A stretch of 64,000 nt of DNA from Pararhizobium sp. (lineage in GTDB: Bacteria; Pseudomonadota; Alphaproteobacteria; Rhizobiales; Rhizobiaceae). The notes under the pieces are model-generated. The model had not been told where the DNA came from, did no database searches, and saw nothing but the letters and a program-made list of their open reading frames with translations. Below, one piece after another: positions 53,514 through 62,062 of this stretch (its first letter is position 1; each line of letters starts with the position of its first letter). The position numbers and the translations under genes were made by a program. The DNA is taken from assembly GCA_030655075.1 (NCBI GenBank), contig JAURWE010000099.1, positions 44,461 to 108,460 of the forward strand, given 5' to 3'.

Positions 53514-54575
53514 TCAGCCGGCCTTGGCGCTCTTGCCCGCCGTCTTGCCGGCAGCGCCGGCATGAAGGGCGATGCGCGGCTCGGCCTGATTGCGCGCCGA
53601 AACCAGCGTCGTTTCCGCCTTGGTGAAGAACTCGTTCGGGGTCGCGGCATCGTCGCAGCCGGCAATGCCCATGGTCATCCGCAAAATATTGGCCGGCCGC
53701 TTGCCGTCCTTGCGCGGCAGCAGTTTCGCCTCGACCGTGTCGTGCAGCCGGTAGGCGATGGAGCGGACATTGTCGTGGGTGACATCGTCGAACAGCAGCG
53801 CGAATTCCTGGTCGCCGATGCGGGCGACGAAATCGTTCTTCTTGACCGACTTGCGCAGGATGACGCCGAAGCGGCGCACGATGCGGTTGGCAAGCTCCTG
53901 GCCGACCTGCTGGGTGAGCGCCCGGAGCGACGAAAGCTCGATCAGCATCAGCACCGTGCGGTGGCGCGACGCGCTGTCTTCGAACAGGCCGGTCAGCCGG
54001 GCCGAAAAGGCCGCCTTGTTGGGCATGCCGGTCATCGGATCGATGATGTTGGCGCGCCGCTCGGCATCGACACTGCCGCGCAGCTTGTGCAGGTTTTCAA
54101 GGCCGCTCTGCAGCCGCAGGATCGAGTTCTTCTCGTGCAGCAGCACGTCGGAGAGCAGGGTTTTCAGAAGCCCCAGTTCGAGCGGCATCTCGCCGGCCGC
54201 TGCCGTCCCGTCCATGCCGCGCGTCAGTTTCTCGATCATCTCGGCATAACCCTGCTTGCGCTCGAACAGCGCATCGAGATGGCCGCTGATTTCGCCGAGC
54301 ATGGCGGCAATGTCGAGGCGCGAGCGCTCGGCCGCCATGGCATTCTGCCCGACCAGCCGGTGGCGCACGCCGAGCGCATCGAGCGCCAGCTGCGACGGTT
54401 GAGTGCCGAGTTCGTTCAGATCCTGAACCAGCTCCGGCTTCTGGCCCGACAGAGCCTCGTAGAAAAGCTCGTAATTGCGCGGCAGCGCCGCGACGCCGGC
54501 CTTGGTCATCTGCTGCGCGACCGCCAGGAAAATCGCGGCGTTCTTCTTCGCCGCCGCCGTCTGCTCTGTCGTCAT
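53514..54575 (-). CDS. Diguanylate-cyclase-like protein with degenerate GGDEF motif
   Basis: 353 aa, no membrane segment. An N-terminal helical region of about 170 residues (QQMTKAGVAALPRNYELFYEALSGQKPEL) resembles a sensor/dimerisation part. The C-terminal half has GGDEF-domain landmarks (IIDPMTGMPNKAAFSARL, NDFVARIGDQEFALLF, NILRMTMGIA), but the signature is GDQEF instead of GGDEF. Such domains usually do not make c-di-GMP and can act as receptors or scaffolds. The start at 54575 (MTTEQTAAA) is the best ATG. Confidence 0.85.
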   Translation of the reverse strand: MTTEQTAAAKKNAAIFLAVAQQMTKAGVAALPRNYELFYEALSGQKPELVQDLNELGTQPSQLALDALGVRHRLVGQNAMAAERSRLDIAAMLGEISGHLDALFERKQGYAEMIEKLTRGMDGTAAAGEMPLELGLLKTLLSDVLLHEKNSILRLQSGLENLHKLRGSVDAERRANIIDPMTGMPNKAAFSARLTGLFEDSASRHRTVLMLIELSSLRALTQQVGQELANRIVRRFGVILRKSVKKNDFVARIGDQEFALLFDDVTHDNVRSIAYRLHDTVEAKLLPRKDGKRPANILRMTMGIAGCDDAATPNEFFTKAETTLVSARNQAEPRIALHAGAAGKTAGKSAKAG

Positions 54576-54844
54576 GCCAACACTCCGAAACACAGGATAC
54601 ACGGCCGGCACGACAGGCGTCGTTGCGGCCTTTGTCCCCTCTATAATGCAGGCCGATTAAGATACTCTGAAATGACAGTCCCAGATCCGGCCGCAACAGG
54701 CCGGAAAAACGCCCGGAAACCCCTGATTGTTAAAGGAAAATTAGCCATAGGGACAAGCCCCTGGAACCGCCGCCCGCACGCCAGAGTTCTCGACCTTGAG
54801 GTCCTGCGCGTGTCCGCATGCCAACCCAGGAAAGCGAGACCACC

Positions 54845-55069
54845 ATGATTGAATGGTTCGATGAACGCTACATTTCCCGCGACGAACACCAGGAAGTCGT
54901 CGCCTTTTACCGCCGACTGGTGGCGCGGCTCTACGGCAATGTGCGCGAACTGCGGGCGCAGGTGGCGGTACAGGAAATGGTTGGCAGGGTGGGGGACGTG
55001 CCGCCGGTCAAGCGGCCGGCGTGCGAGGATGGCAGCAATGTTATCCGGTTTGATTTTCGGCGGCGATAA
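54845..55069 (+). CDS. Small hypothetical protein
   Basis: 74 aa. MIEWFDERYISRDEHQEVVAFYRRLVARLYGNVRELRAQ is an amphipathic, probably helical start, followed by a Pro-rich and then Arg-rich end (VIRFDFRRR). No family recognised. The ATG at 54845 has only a weak upstream GCGAG. It lies between the divergent GGDEF-like gene and the convergent DinB gene, with 7 bp before the latter. Codon use looks like neighbouring genes. Confidence 0.5.
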   Translation: MIEWFDERYISRDEHQEVVAFYRRLVARLYGNVRELRAQVAVQEMVGRVGDVPPVKRPACEDGSNVIRFDFRRR

Positions 55070-55076
55070 TGCCACT

Positions 55077-55589
55077 TCACAAAAACCGCATTCCCATCTC
55101 CGTCCTTAAAAAATAGCTCATATCCAGCGCCTGGCTCGGCTTGCCCAGGCTCGTCAAGATCATATGCGCCTGACCCCGGTGATGCGTGTGGTGGTTGAAA
55201 ACGTGGGTCAGCGCGGGGCTGAGGGGCTGGGTGATTTCGACGGGGTTGCTGACCGGCGTGTAGGTGAAGCTCTGCGACAGGGCCTCTTCGGAGAGGCTGT
55301 CGATCCAGCCGATGATGCGGGCGTCTTCCTTCTGGCGGGCGGCGGTCAGGCTTTTAAGGTCGTCGAAAAGAACGGCGTCGAGCGTCACCGGAGCATCGCC
55401 GCCGCCGGTAAAACGCTTCATCCAGATACGGTCTGCCGCCAGGATATGATTGAGCGTGCCGTGCATCGAGCCGAAGAAGGCGCCCTTGTTTTCGCGGTAT
55501 TCGGCGTCGCTGAGTTCGGCAGCCGCTGCATAGACCAGCGTGTTGGCCCAGAGATTGTAGGCGGCAAACATCTGGAAGTGCTTGAGCAT
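55077..55589 (-). CDS. DinB-family metal-dependent protein
   Basis: 170 aa four-helix bundle. MFAAYNLWANTLVYAAAAEL and SMHGTLNHILAADRIWMKRF supply the first His, and THVFNHHTHHRGQAHMIL the other two of the metal-binding triad typical of DinB/YfiT folds. DinB proteins are induced by damage in Bacillus but mostly act as thiol-dependent transferases; substrate unknown here. Confidence 0.87.
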   Translation of the reverse strand: MLKHFQMFAAYNLWANTLVYAAAAELSDAEYRENKGAFFGSMHGTLNHILAADRIWMKRFTGGGDAPVTLDAVLFDDLKSLTAARQKEDARIIGWIDSLSEEALSQSFTYTPVSNPVEITQPLSPALTHVFNHHTHHRGQAHMILTSLGKPSQALDMSYFLRTEMGMRFL

Positions 55590-55727
55590 GCGGTTTCTCC
55601 GATCTGGGTTTGGCGCACCCTAACGCAGGAATGCATTGCTGCGGGTGATGGATCCCATGAAATTTCCTGATTTGATTTTTGCTGGCCTTTGCCGTCCGAT
55701 GCTGTGGAGACACGTGAAAGGACGCCG

Positions 55728-56417
55728 ATGCGCCGAACCCTCTATGCCCTCAGCGGCGCCGACAAAAACCGCCCGTTCAGCCCGCATGTTTGGAAGACCA
55801 TGCTGTCGCTGAAGCACAAAGGCCTAGATTTTGCCCTGTCCCCGGTCGGGTTCACCGAAATCCCCGTCATCGAGAACGGCGCGACGAAAATCGTGCCGCT
55901 GCTGCGCGATGGTGACCGGCTGGTGGCCGACAGTTTTGCCATCGCCCTCTATCTGGAAGAGGCCTATCCGGAGACACCGTCGCTGTTCGATGGCGAGGGC
56001 GGCAAGGCCATGGCGCGGTTCGTCGAGGGCTGGTCGCAGACGACCCTGCATCCGGCCCTGGTCAAGATCGCCATCATGGACATTCACGATCGGCTCGATC
56101 CCGTCGACCAGGCCTACTTTCGGCAAAACCGCGAGCCGCGCTTCGGCAAGAGCCTCGAAGCCGTGGCGGAAATGGGTATCGCTGAGCTCGCAACATTCAG
56201 CGCCAAACTCGAGCCGATGCGTTTGATGCTGAAGTCGCAGCCGTTCTTGGGCGGTCAGGGGCCGCTCTTTGCCGACTATATCGTCTTCGGTGCGCTGCAA
56301 TGGGCCCGCATCGTCTCGCCGACGAAAATTCTCATCGATGGCGACCCGGTGACGGACTGGTTCGAGCGCTGCCTTGATCTCCATGGACGCGCCGGGCGTT
56401 CCGTGACGGCGGCGTGA
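55728..56417 (+). CDS. Glutathione S-transferase-family protein
   Basis: 229 aa. The N-terminal thioredoxin-like part (RTLYALSGADKNRPFSPHVWKTMLSLKHKGLDF, then FTEIPVIENGATKIVPLLRDGDRLVADSFAIALYLEEAYP) has the conserved cis-Pro and the (D)S of the glutathione site; the C-terminal part is helical. The ATG at 55728 follows AAAGGA. Substrate unknown. About 100 bp before ndk. Confidence 0.85.
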   Translation: MRRTLYALSGADKNRPFSPHVWKTMLSLKHKGLDFALSPVGFTEIPVIENGATKIVPLLRDGDRLVADSFAIALYLEEAYPETPSLFDGEGGKAMARFVEGWSQTTLHPALVKIAIMDIHDRLDPVDQAYFRQNREPRFGKSLEAVAEMGIAELATFSAKLEPMRLMLKSQPFLGGQGPLFADYIVFGALQWARIVSPTKILIDGDPVTDWFERCLDLHGRAGRSVTAA

Positions 56418-56519
56418 AACTTCGCACCGCCTTTGCGAAAAGGCGGCGTTCCCCCTTGTTTTGCCCGGCATTGGCGGCTATTGAACCGCCAAATTCACGG
56501 ACAGATAAGGAAACGACCC

Positions 56520-56942
56520 ATGGCGATTGAACGCACTTTTTCGATGATCAAGCCGGACGCAACCAAGCGCAACCTGACGGGCGCGATCACCAAGATGCTC
56601 GAAGATGCCGGCCTGCGCGTCGTCGCCTCCAAGCGCGTCTGGATGAGCACCCGCCAGGCTGAAGGCTTCTACGCCGTTCACAAGGAACGCCCGTTCTTCG
56701 GCGAACTGGTTGAAGGCATGACCTCCGGCCCGACCATCGTTCAGGTTCTGGAAGGCGAAGGCGCCATCCTGAAGAACCGCGAAATCATGGGCGCGACCAA
56801 CCCGGCCAACGCTGCCGAAGGCACGATCCGCAAGACCCACGCCCTGTCCATCGGCGAAAATTCGGTTCACGGTTCGGACGCTCCGGAAACCGCTGCCGAA
56901 GAAATCGCCTACTGGTTCTCCGGCACCGAAATCGTCGGCTGA
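56520..56942 (+). CDS. ndk: Nucleoside diphosphate kinase
   Basis: 140 aa. Balances NTP and dNTP pools through a phosphohistidine, His117 in GENSVHGSD. MAIERTFSMIKPDATKRN is the standard N terminus. Followed by a strong bidirectional terminator. Confidence 0.97.
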   Translation: MAIERTFSMIKPDATKRNLTGAITKMLEDAGLRVVASKRVWMSTRQAEGFYAVHKERPFFGELVEGMTSGPTIVQVLEGEGAILKNREIMGATNPANAAEGTIRKTHALSIGENSVHGSDAPETAAEEIAYWFSGTEIVG

Positions 56943-56988
56943 ATCAATCTCTGAGGGCTTTGGCCCTAACGGATTGAGATGACTCCAA

Positions 56989-57020
56989 GAAAAGCCGGAG
57001 CGGCAACGCTCCGGCTTTTC
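56989..57020. terminator. Bidirectional terminator after ndk
   Basis: A perfect 14-bp stem, GAAAAGCCGGAGCG with CGCTCCGGCTTTTC, closed by the tetraloop GCAA. The T runs inside both ends allow termination of ndk (plus) and of the convergent secreted-protein gene (minus), whose stop lies immediately next to it. Confidence 0.88.
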
Positions 57021-58457
57021 TCATTTCGTGTCGAACTTGAAGATCGGCTGGCCGGACACAAGCACCGCTTCGGCGGGATGCGCCAGATAGGAGTTGCACT
57101 GGCGGTCGAGCCGGGTAGCGAAGTCGGTGGCGGTGAAGACGCGGGTCTCACCAGCCGGCGCCTTGGCGATGAGCGCCCTCAGGCCGTCGATGTCGCCCTT
57201 GGCATAGAGCAGTTCGGCGACGATGCCGAAGAGATGGGCCATGTCGCCCAGCCCCTCCGGCACGCGGCCCTCCTTCACCATCGGCGCCATCGACGTCCAG
57301 TTGCTCCACTCTGCCTTCATTGCCTCGGACAGGTCCGCTGGCGGGTTCGGCAGGTCGGACGACGTGCCGGTGAGAAACGGCGTCAGCGCCTCCACGGTCA
57401 GCAGCCGGTCGATGATATCACCAAGGGTAAAACGGCCGCTGCTGGCATAGCGCCCCGGCTGGAACGAGATGGCGGCGAGCAGGCCGTCTATCCTGGCGCG
57501 GTCACTGGTGGCCTTGACCAATTCGCGGTAGACGAGCAGCCACGCCGCATCGAAAGTGCCGTTGCGCCGCACCTCGCCGGCCTCGACGGCCGCCTTGAGC
57601 GCCTTCGCCGCTGCAGCTGCCGACTTGGTGTCGCCGGTCTGGTTGAGAAAGGTCATCAGAAAATCGAATTCCGGCTCGAAGGCGGCGGATATCGCCACCA
57701 TGTGCACGTCGGCGCGCATGGCGTCCATCTCCGCCGTCTGGCCGTCGCGCTTCAGGGCAGGCTTGCCCACAAGGCCCGGCATCCAGTAAGCGGTGCGGGT
57801 GAGCTCGGTGATATCGCCCTTCGCCGCCCGCCTCTTGGCAAAGGCATCCCAGGCCTTGGAGTCGCTTTGCGTCGCGATCAGCTGGGCGGCGATCACAGGC
57901 GAGACCACCGGAATATCGCGCGCCTCGGCCAAGGCCGCGATCTTTTCCTTCAGCGCATCCGGCTGGTCGAGCATGGCAATCATGATGGCATTGGCCACCG
58001 TGCCCAGCCGGTCCTTCGGCGTGGCGGCGATGCGGTCCATCAGGATCTCTGGGCCATCCTTCGTCAGGAGCAGCGCGCGGATCGCCGAGGTGCCGAGCGA
58101 CGAAGTCAGGAGACCGGCACGATCCTTCGTCAGCCTTGCCAGCGCCGCGTGATCGCCGAGCGTGTGGATCGACCAGGCAAGCGCCAGCTCGTCGGCACCC
58201 TGCACCTTTGCATCGAGCAGGCCGTCGAGCAGCGCGGCGGCTTCCTCTTCCTTGAGCCCGCCATAGCGAATCTTCAGGAAGGACGCCTTGGCGCCGTAAC
58301 GCCGGACGGCAAATTTCGACAGCGATGCCTGGCCGGCAAGCGCCGTATTGACCAGCGACAGAAGCGCTTGCGGGTTACAGGCCGGACCCTCCGCCGCAGC
58401 CGGAGCAACGACGATGGCGGCGATCAGAAAGGCGATAGTCGCAAGGAAAGGCTTCAT
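57021..58457 (-). CDS. Secreted alpha-helical hypothetical protein
   Basis: 478 aa. MKPFLATIAFLIAAIVVAPAAA is a signal peptide. The mature part is almost wholly helical, with repeated Ala/Leu/Asp-rich pairs such as LLDGLLDAKVQGADELALAW and AALAEARDIPVVSPVIAAQLIA that suggest an armadillo- or TPR-like solenoid. No family recognised. Two Cys only (Cys26 and one near 460). The start at 58457 replaces a longer frame without a good start. It precedes nothing on its strand before ndk. Confidence 0.75.
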   Translation of the reverse strand: MKPFLATIAFLIAAIVVAPAAAEGPACNPQALLSLVNTALAGQASLSKFAVRRYGAKASFLKIRYGGLKEEEAAALLDGLLDAKVQGADELALAWSIHTLGDHAALARLTKDRAGLLTSSLGTSAIRALLLTKDGPEILMDRIAATPKDRLGTVANAIMIAMLDQPDALKEKIAALAEARDIPVVSPVIAAQLIATQSDSKAWDAFAKRRAAKGDITELTRTAYWMPGLVGKPALKRDGQTAEMDAMRADVHMVAISAAFEPEFDFLMTFLNQTGDTKSAAAAAKALKAAVEAGEVRRNGTFDAAWLLVYRELVKATSDRARIDGLLAAISFQPGRYASSGRFTLGDIIDRLLTVEALTPFLTGTSSDLPNPPADLSEAMKAEWSNWTSMAPMVKEGRVPEGLGDMAHLFGIVAELLYAKGDIDGLRALIAKAPAGETRVFTATDFATRLDRQCNSYLAHPAEAVLVSGQPIFKFDTK

Positions 58458-58543
58458 GTCCGGACCCTCGGCAAGGGCACAAAATAGGGCAGGAAGACCG
58501 TGGCCGCAATCGGGGGACGGTTGGGGTGCGTCGGATATTCGGC

Positions 58544-59014
58544 CTAGCCCTTGACCCACCGGTCGCGGGCGCTGTCGTCGGCGTCGCGGGCGCTGACCCA
58601 GCCGCCGTCTTGCCCGCCCGCCCCGTGTTCCTTCTTCCAGAACGGGGCGGAGGTTTTGAGAAAATCCATGACGAAATTGGCGCCGTCGAAAGCGGCCTGC
58701 CGGTGGGTGGAGGCGGCGACGACCAGCACGATGTTTTCGCCCGGCAGGATCTTTCCGAACCGGTGGATGGCGGTGAGGCCGAGAAGCCCGAAACGGGCGG
58801 CCGCCTCTGTGCAGATGCGGCTGATTTCCGCCTCCGCCATGCCGGGGTAATGTTCGAGCTCCAGGGCGCTCAGCGTTCCCGCCTCATCGCGGCAGAGGCC
58901 GGAGAAGGTGACGACGGCGCCGAGATCGTGGCGGTCCGCGCTTAAGGCCCGCACTTCGGCGGCAAGATCGAAATCCTCGCGCTGCACGCGCACGGTGACC
59001 GGGCAGGGGCTCAT
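58544..59014 (-). CDS. moaE: Molybdopterin synthase catalytic subunit
   Basis: 156 aa. Large subunit of the enzyme that turns cyclic pyranopterin into molybdopterin. GAVVTFSGLCRDE, LELEHYPGMAE, IHRFGKILPGENIVLVVAASTHRQAAF and PFWKKEH (catalytic Lys) are intact. Lies 4 bp after moaD. Confidence 0.95.
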   Translation of the reverse strand: MSPCPVTVRVQREDFDLAAEVRALSADRHDLGAVVTFSGLCRDEAGTLSALELEHYPGMAEAEISRICTEAAARFGLLGLTAIHRFGKILPGENIVLVVAASTHRQAAFDGANFVMDFLKTSAPFWKKEHGAGGQDGGWVSARDADDSARDRWVKG

Positions 59015-59018
59015 GGCC

Positions 59019-59276
59019 TCAGCCACCCGTCATCGGCGGGAAGAGGGCGATCTCGCTGGCGTCGGCGATCTTTTCGTGATGATCGACGTGCTCCTGGTTG
59101 AGCGCGACGCGAATGACCTTGGGATATTGCAGCGCCGCCGCATAGCCGTCGCCGAGCGTCGTCAGATGGGTGAGAAGGTCGGACACCGTGACGACGCTGT
59201 CCGGCAATTCAAGCTCTTCCTCACCCGTACCGATGCGCTCGCGCACCCAGGCGAAATAGACGAGCCTGGTCTTCAT
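59019..59276 (-). CDS. moaD: Molybdopterin synthase sulfur-carrier subunit
   Basis: 85 aa ubiquitin-fold protein ending in the required Gly-Gly (PPMTGG), which is thiocarboxylated and donates sulfur to MoaE. KTRLVYFAWVRERIGTGEEELELP is the MoaD start. The ATG at 59276 overlaps the pgsA stop by one base (TGATG). Confidence 0.94.
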   Translation of the reverse strand: MKTRLVYFAWVRERIGTGEEELELPDSVVTVSDLLTHLTTLGDGYAAALQYPKVIRVALNQEHVDHHEKIADASEIALFPPMTGG

Positions 59277-59872
59277 CACTCATCGTCCACAATGTGCTTC
59301 AGGCCGGCGCGGAAATAGTCGTAGCCGGTGTAAAGCGTGATGGCGGCGGCAAGCCAGAGCAGCGCGATGCCGGTCTCGGTGATGTAGGATATGTACTTGT
59401 CACCGGCAGGGCCAGCCAGAAGGAAGGCGATCGCCACCATCTGGATCGTCGTCTTCCACTTGGCGATGCGGGTGACGGGAACGCTGACCTTCAGCGCCGC
59501 CAGATATTCGCGCAGGCCCGAGACGAGGATTTCACGGCAGAGAATGATGATCGCTGCCCAGATCGACCAGCCGGCAATCGTGCCGTCGGCGGCGACCAGA
59601 AGCAGGATCGAGGCAACCAGCAGCTTGTCGGCGATCGGGTCGAGCATGCGGCCGATGTTCGAGGTCTGCTGCCAGATGCGGGCGAGATAGCCATCGAAGA
59701 AATCGGTGATCGAGGCTATGGCGAAAATCACCATGGCGGCCCAGCGGGCAAAATCCGACCCGTGCAGCCGCCCTTCGACGAAGAAGCACAGCACGATCAG
59801 CGGAACGGCCAGAATGCGCGCATAGGTGAGCATATTGGGAATGTTGTAGGCGGCGGGCGTCTTCATCGACAT
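59276..59872 (-). CDS. pgsA: CDP-diacylglycerol-glycerol-3-phosphate 3-phosphatidyltransferase
   Basis: 198 aa membrane enzyme for phosphatidylglycerol phosphate. The motif in DFFDGYLARIWQQTSNIGRM followed by LDPIADK is complete near residues 66-90, with about five membrane segments. AYNIPNMLTYARILAVPLIVL is the typical start. Tight overlap with moaD downstream; 168 bp from uvrC upstream. Confidence 0.95.
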   Translation of the reverse strand: MSMKTPAAYNIPNMLTYARILAVPLIVLCFFVEGRLHGSDFARWAAMVIFAIASITDFFDGYLARIWQQTSNIGRMLDPIADKLLVASILLLVAADGTIAGWSIWAAIIILCREILVSGLREYLAALKVSVPVTRIAKWKTTIQMVAIAFLLAGPAGDKYISYITETGIALLWLAAAITLYTGYDYFRAGLKHIVDDE

Positions 59873-60040
59873 CGAATCTGGTTCTCTTCGTCTGGTCCGG
59901 TAAAGGATGCATTTGTGACAGCGGCGTCAACAGTTCTTTTGCGTGCTTTGCGACGGAATTGTGCTGATATGGCCGCCGCCGCATCGATTTCTTGAGGGAC
60001 CGCCCGAAAAACCGGAGCGGAGCGGATTTTCTGCGGAAAC

Positions 60041-62062
60041 TCAGTGAAAATGGTCGTAGACCAGCTTCGCCACCGCTTCGGAAATGCCCTCCACCGACAT
60101 CAGGTCGTTGACGCCAGCGCGCGACACGGCCTTGGCGGTGCCGAAGTGCTGCAAGAGGGCGCGCTTGCGCGTCGGGCCGATGCCACCGATCTCGTCGAGC
60201 GGGCTCTTGACCATTTCCTTCTTGCGCCGGGCCCGGTGCGAACCGATGGCAAACCGGTGCGCCTCGTCGCGCATGCGCTGGATGAAGTAGAGAACCGGAT
60301 CGCGCGGCGCGAGGGAGAAACTGTCGCGGCCCGGCGCAAAGAAGCGCTCGCGCCCGGCATCGCGGTCTACACCCTTGGCGACGCCGATGGCGATGACGCT
60401 GTCGGTGATGTCGAGTTCGGCCAGAATGGCCCGCACCGCCGTCATCTGCCCCTGTCCGCCGTCGATCAGGATGACATCGGGCCAAGCCGGAAAATTTTGA
60501 TTTTCCGTATCATCGACCGGTGCGGCGCTGCGGTCCGGCTTGCCCTCTTCCTTGAGCAGGCGAGAGAAACGGCGCGTCATCACTTCGCGCATCATGCCAA
60601 AGTCGTCGCCCGGCGTGATGTCGGTCGATTTGATGTTGAACTTGCGGTACTGGCCCTTCACGAAGCCTTCCGGCCCGGCGACGACCATGCCGCCGACGGC
60701 ATTGGTGCCCATGATGTGCGAGTTGTCGTAGATCTCGATGCGGCGCGGCACGTAAGGAAGCTTGAAGGTCGTGGCAAAACCGTCGAGCAGGCGCGACTGC
60801 GAGGCGGTCTCTGCCAGCTTGCGGCCATGCGCCTCGCGGGCATTGGCGACGACGTGGTCGATCAGATCCTTCTTCTCGCCGCGCTGCGGTACCAGGATCG
60901 TCACCTTGTAACCGGACCGTTCGCTCAGCGCCTCGGCCAGAAGCTCCTGCTCCTCGACGGTCTCCGACAGGAGGATCTGCCGCGGGCACGGCTTGTCGTC
61001 ATAGAACTGCGCCATGAAGGCGTTCAGAACCTCGGCCGGGCTCAACGACGGGTCGGCCTTGGGGAAATAGGCGCGGTTGCCCCAGTTTTGGCCGGTGCGG
61101 AAGAAAAACACCTGGATGCAGGAAATGCCGCCCTCGTGATGGATGGCGAAAACATCCGCCTCCTCGACGCCGGAGGGGTTGATGCCCTGATGGCTCTGGA
61201 CATGGCTGAGCGCCGCCAGCCGGTCGCGGTAAAGGGCGGCCCGCTCGAAGTCGAGCTCTTCGGCTGCCTCGTTCATCGCGCCGGCGATCGACGCCTTGAC
61301 CGCCTGGCTCTTGCCCGAGAGGAAATCCTTGGCTTCAGTCACCAGCCCGGCATAGTCGGCATCGCTGACCTCGCCGGTGCAGGGCGCCGAGCAACGCTTG
61401 ATCTGATAGAGCAGGCAGGGGCGGGTGCGGCTTTCAAAGACGCTGTCGGTGCAGGTGCGCAGGAGAAACGCCCGCTGCAGCGAATTGATGGTGCGCCCGA
61501 CGGCGCCGGCCGAAGCGAAGGGGCCGAAATAGGCGCCCTTGCGGCTGCGCGCGCCGCGATGTTTGTAGATCGACGGCGCCCGGTGATCGCCGGTGACGAG
61601 AATATAGGGAAACGACTTGTCGTCGCGCAAAAGAACATTAAAGCGCGGCCGCAAGCGCTTGATCAGATTCGCTTCGAGCAGCAGCGCCTCGGTCTCCGAG
61701 CGCGTCGTCACGAATTCCATATTGGCTGTCTCGCGGATCATTTTTGCGATCCGGTTCGAGTGGCCGCGCCCCTGCGCATAGTTGGTGACCCGCTTCTTCA
61801 GGCTGCGCGCCTTGCCGACATAGAGCACGTCGCCGGCCTCGTTGAACATGCGGTAGACGCCCGGGCCATTGGGCAAATGTTTGACGAAGGCCTGGATCAG
61901 CGCGGCGCCGCGCACGCCGTCGGGTACGGCGGCAGCTTCCGCCCAGTCGAGGACCGGCGCAGGCTTTCCCTCGTCAGGGGCGGGAGCCAGATCGTCCTCT
62001 TCGTCGTCGCGCTCGCTGCCGTCATACAGAATGCCGCCATCGGTTGGCGTGCGTCCGTTCAT
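60041..62062 (-). CDS. uvrC: UvrABC system protein C
   Basis: 673 aa. Makes both incisions in nucleotide excision repair. After an acidic N-terminal extension of about 60 residues the GIY-YIG nuclease begins at GPGVYRMFNEAGDVLYVGKARSLKKRV. UVR/UvrB-binding (about 240-280), the RNase H-like 5' nuclease (RRIEIYDNSHIMGTNAVGGMV, then LILIDGGQGQMTA-like DVILIDGGQGQMTAV) and C-terminal helix-hairpin-helix motifs follow. Its ATG overlaps the upstream SDR stop (ATGA). Confidence 0.97.
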   Translation of the reverse strand: MNGRTPTDGGILYDGSERDDEEDDLAPAPDEGKPAPVLDWAEAAAVPDGVRGAALIQAFVKHLPNGPGVYRMFNEAGDVLYVGKARSLKKRVTNYAQGRGHSNRIAKMIRETANMEFVTTRSETEALLLEANLIKRLRPRFNVLLRDDKSFPYILVTGDHRAPSIYKHRGARSRKGAYFGPFASAGAVGRTINSLQRAFLLRTCTDSVFESRTRPCLLYQIKRCSAPCTGEVSDADYAGLVTEAKDFLSGKSQAVKASIAGAMNEAAEELDFERAALYRDRLAALSHVQSHQGINPSGVEEADVFAIHHEGGISCIQVFFFRTGQNWGNRAYFPKADPSLSPAEVLNAFMAQFYDDKPCPRQILLSETVEEQELLAEALSERSGYKVTILVPQRGEKKDLIDHVVANAREAHGRKLAETASQSRLLDGFATTFKLPYVPRRIEIYDNSHIMGTNAVGGMVVAGPEGFVKGQYRKFNIKSTDITPGDDFGMMREVMTRRFSRLLKEEGKPDRSAAPVDDTENQNFPAWPDVILIDGGQGQMTAVRAILAELDITDSVIAIGVAKGVDRDAGRERFFAPGRDSFSLAPRDPVLYFIQRMRDEAHRFAIGSHRARRKKEMVKSPLDEIGGIGPTRKRALLQHFGTAKAVSRAGVNDLMSVEGISEAVAKLVYDHFH

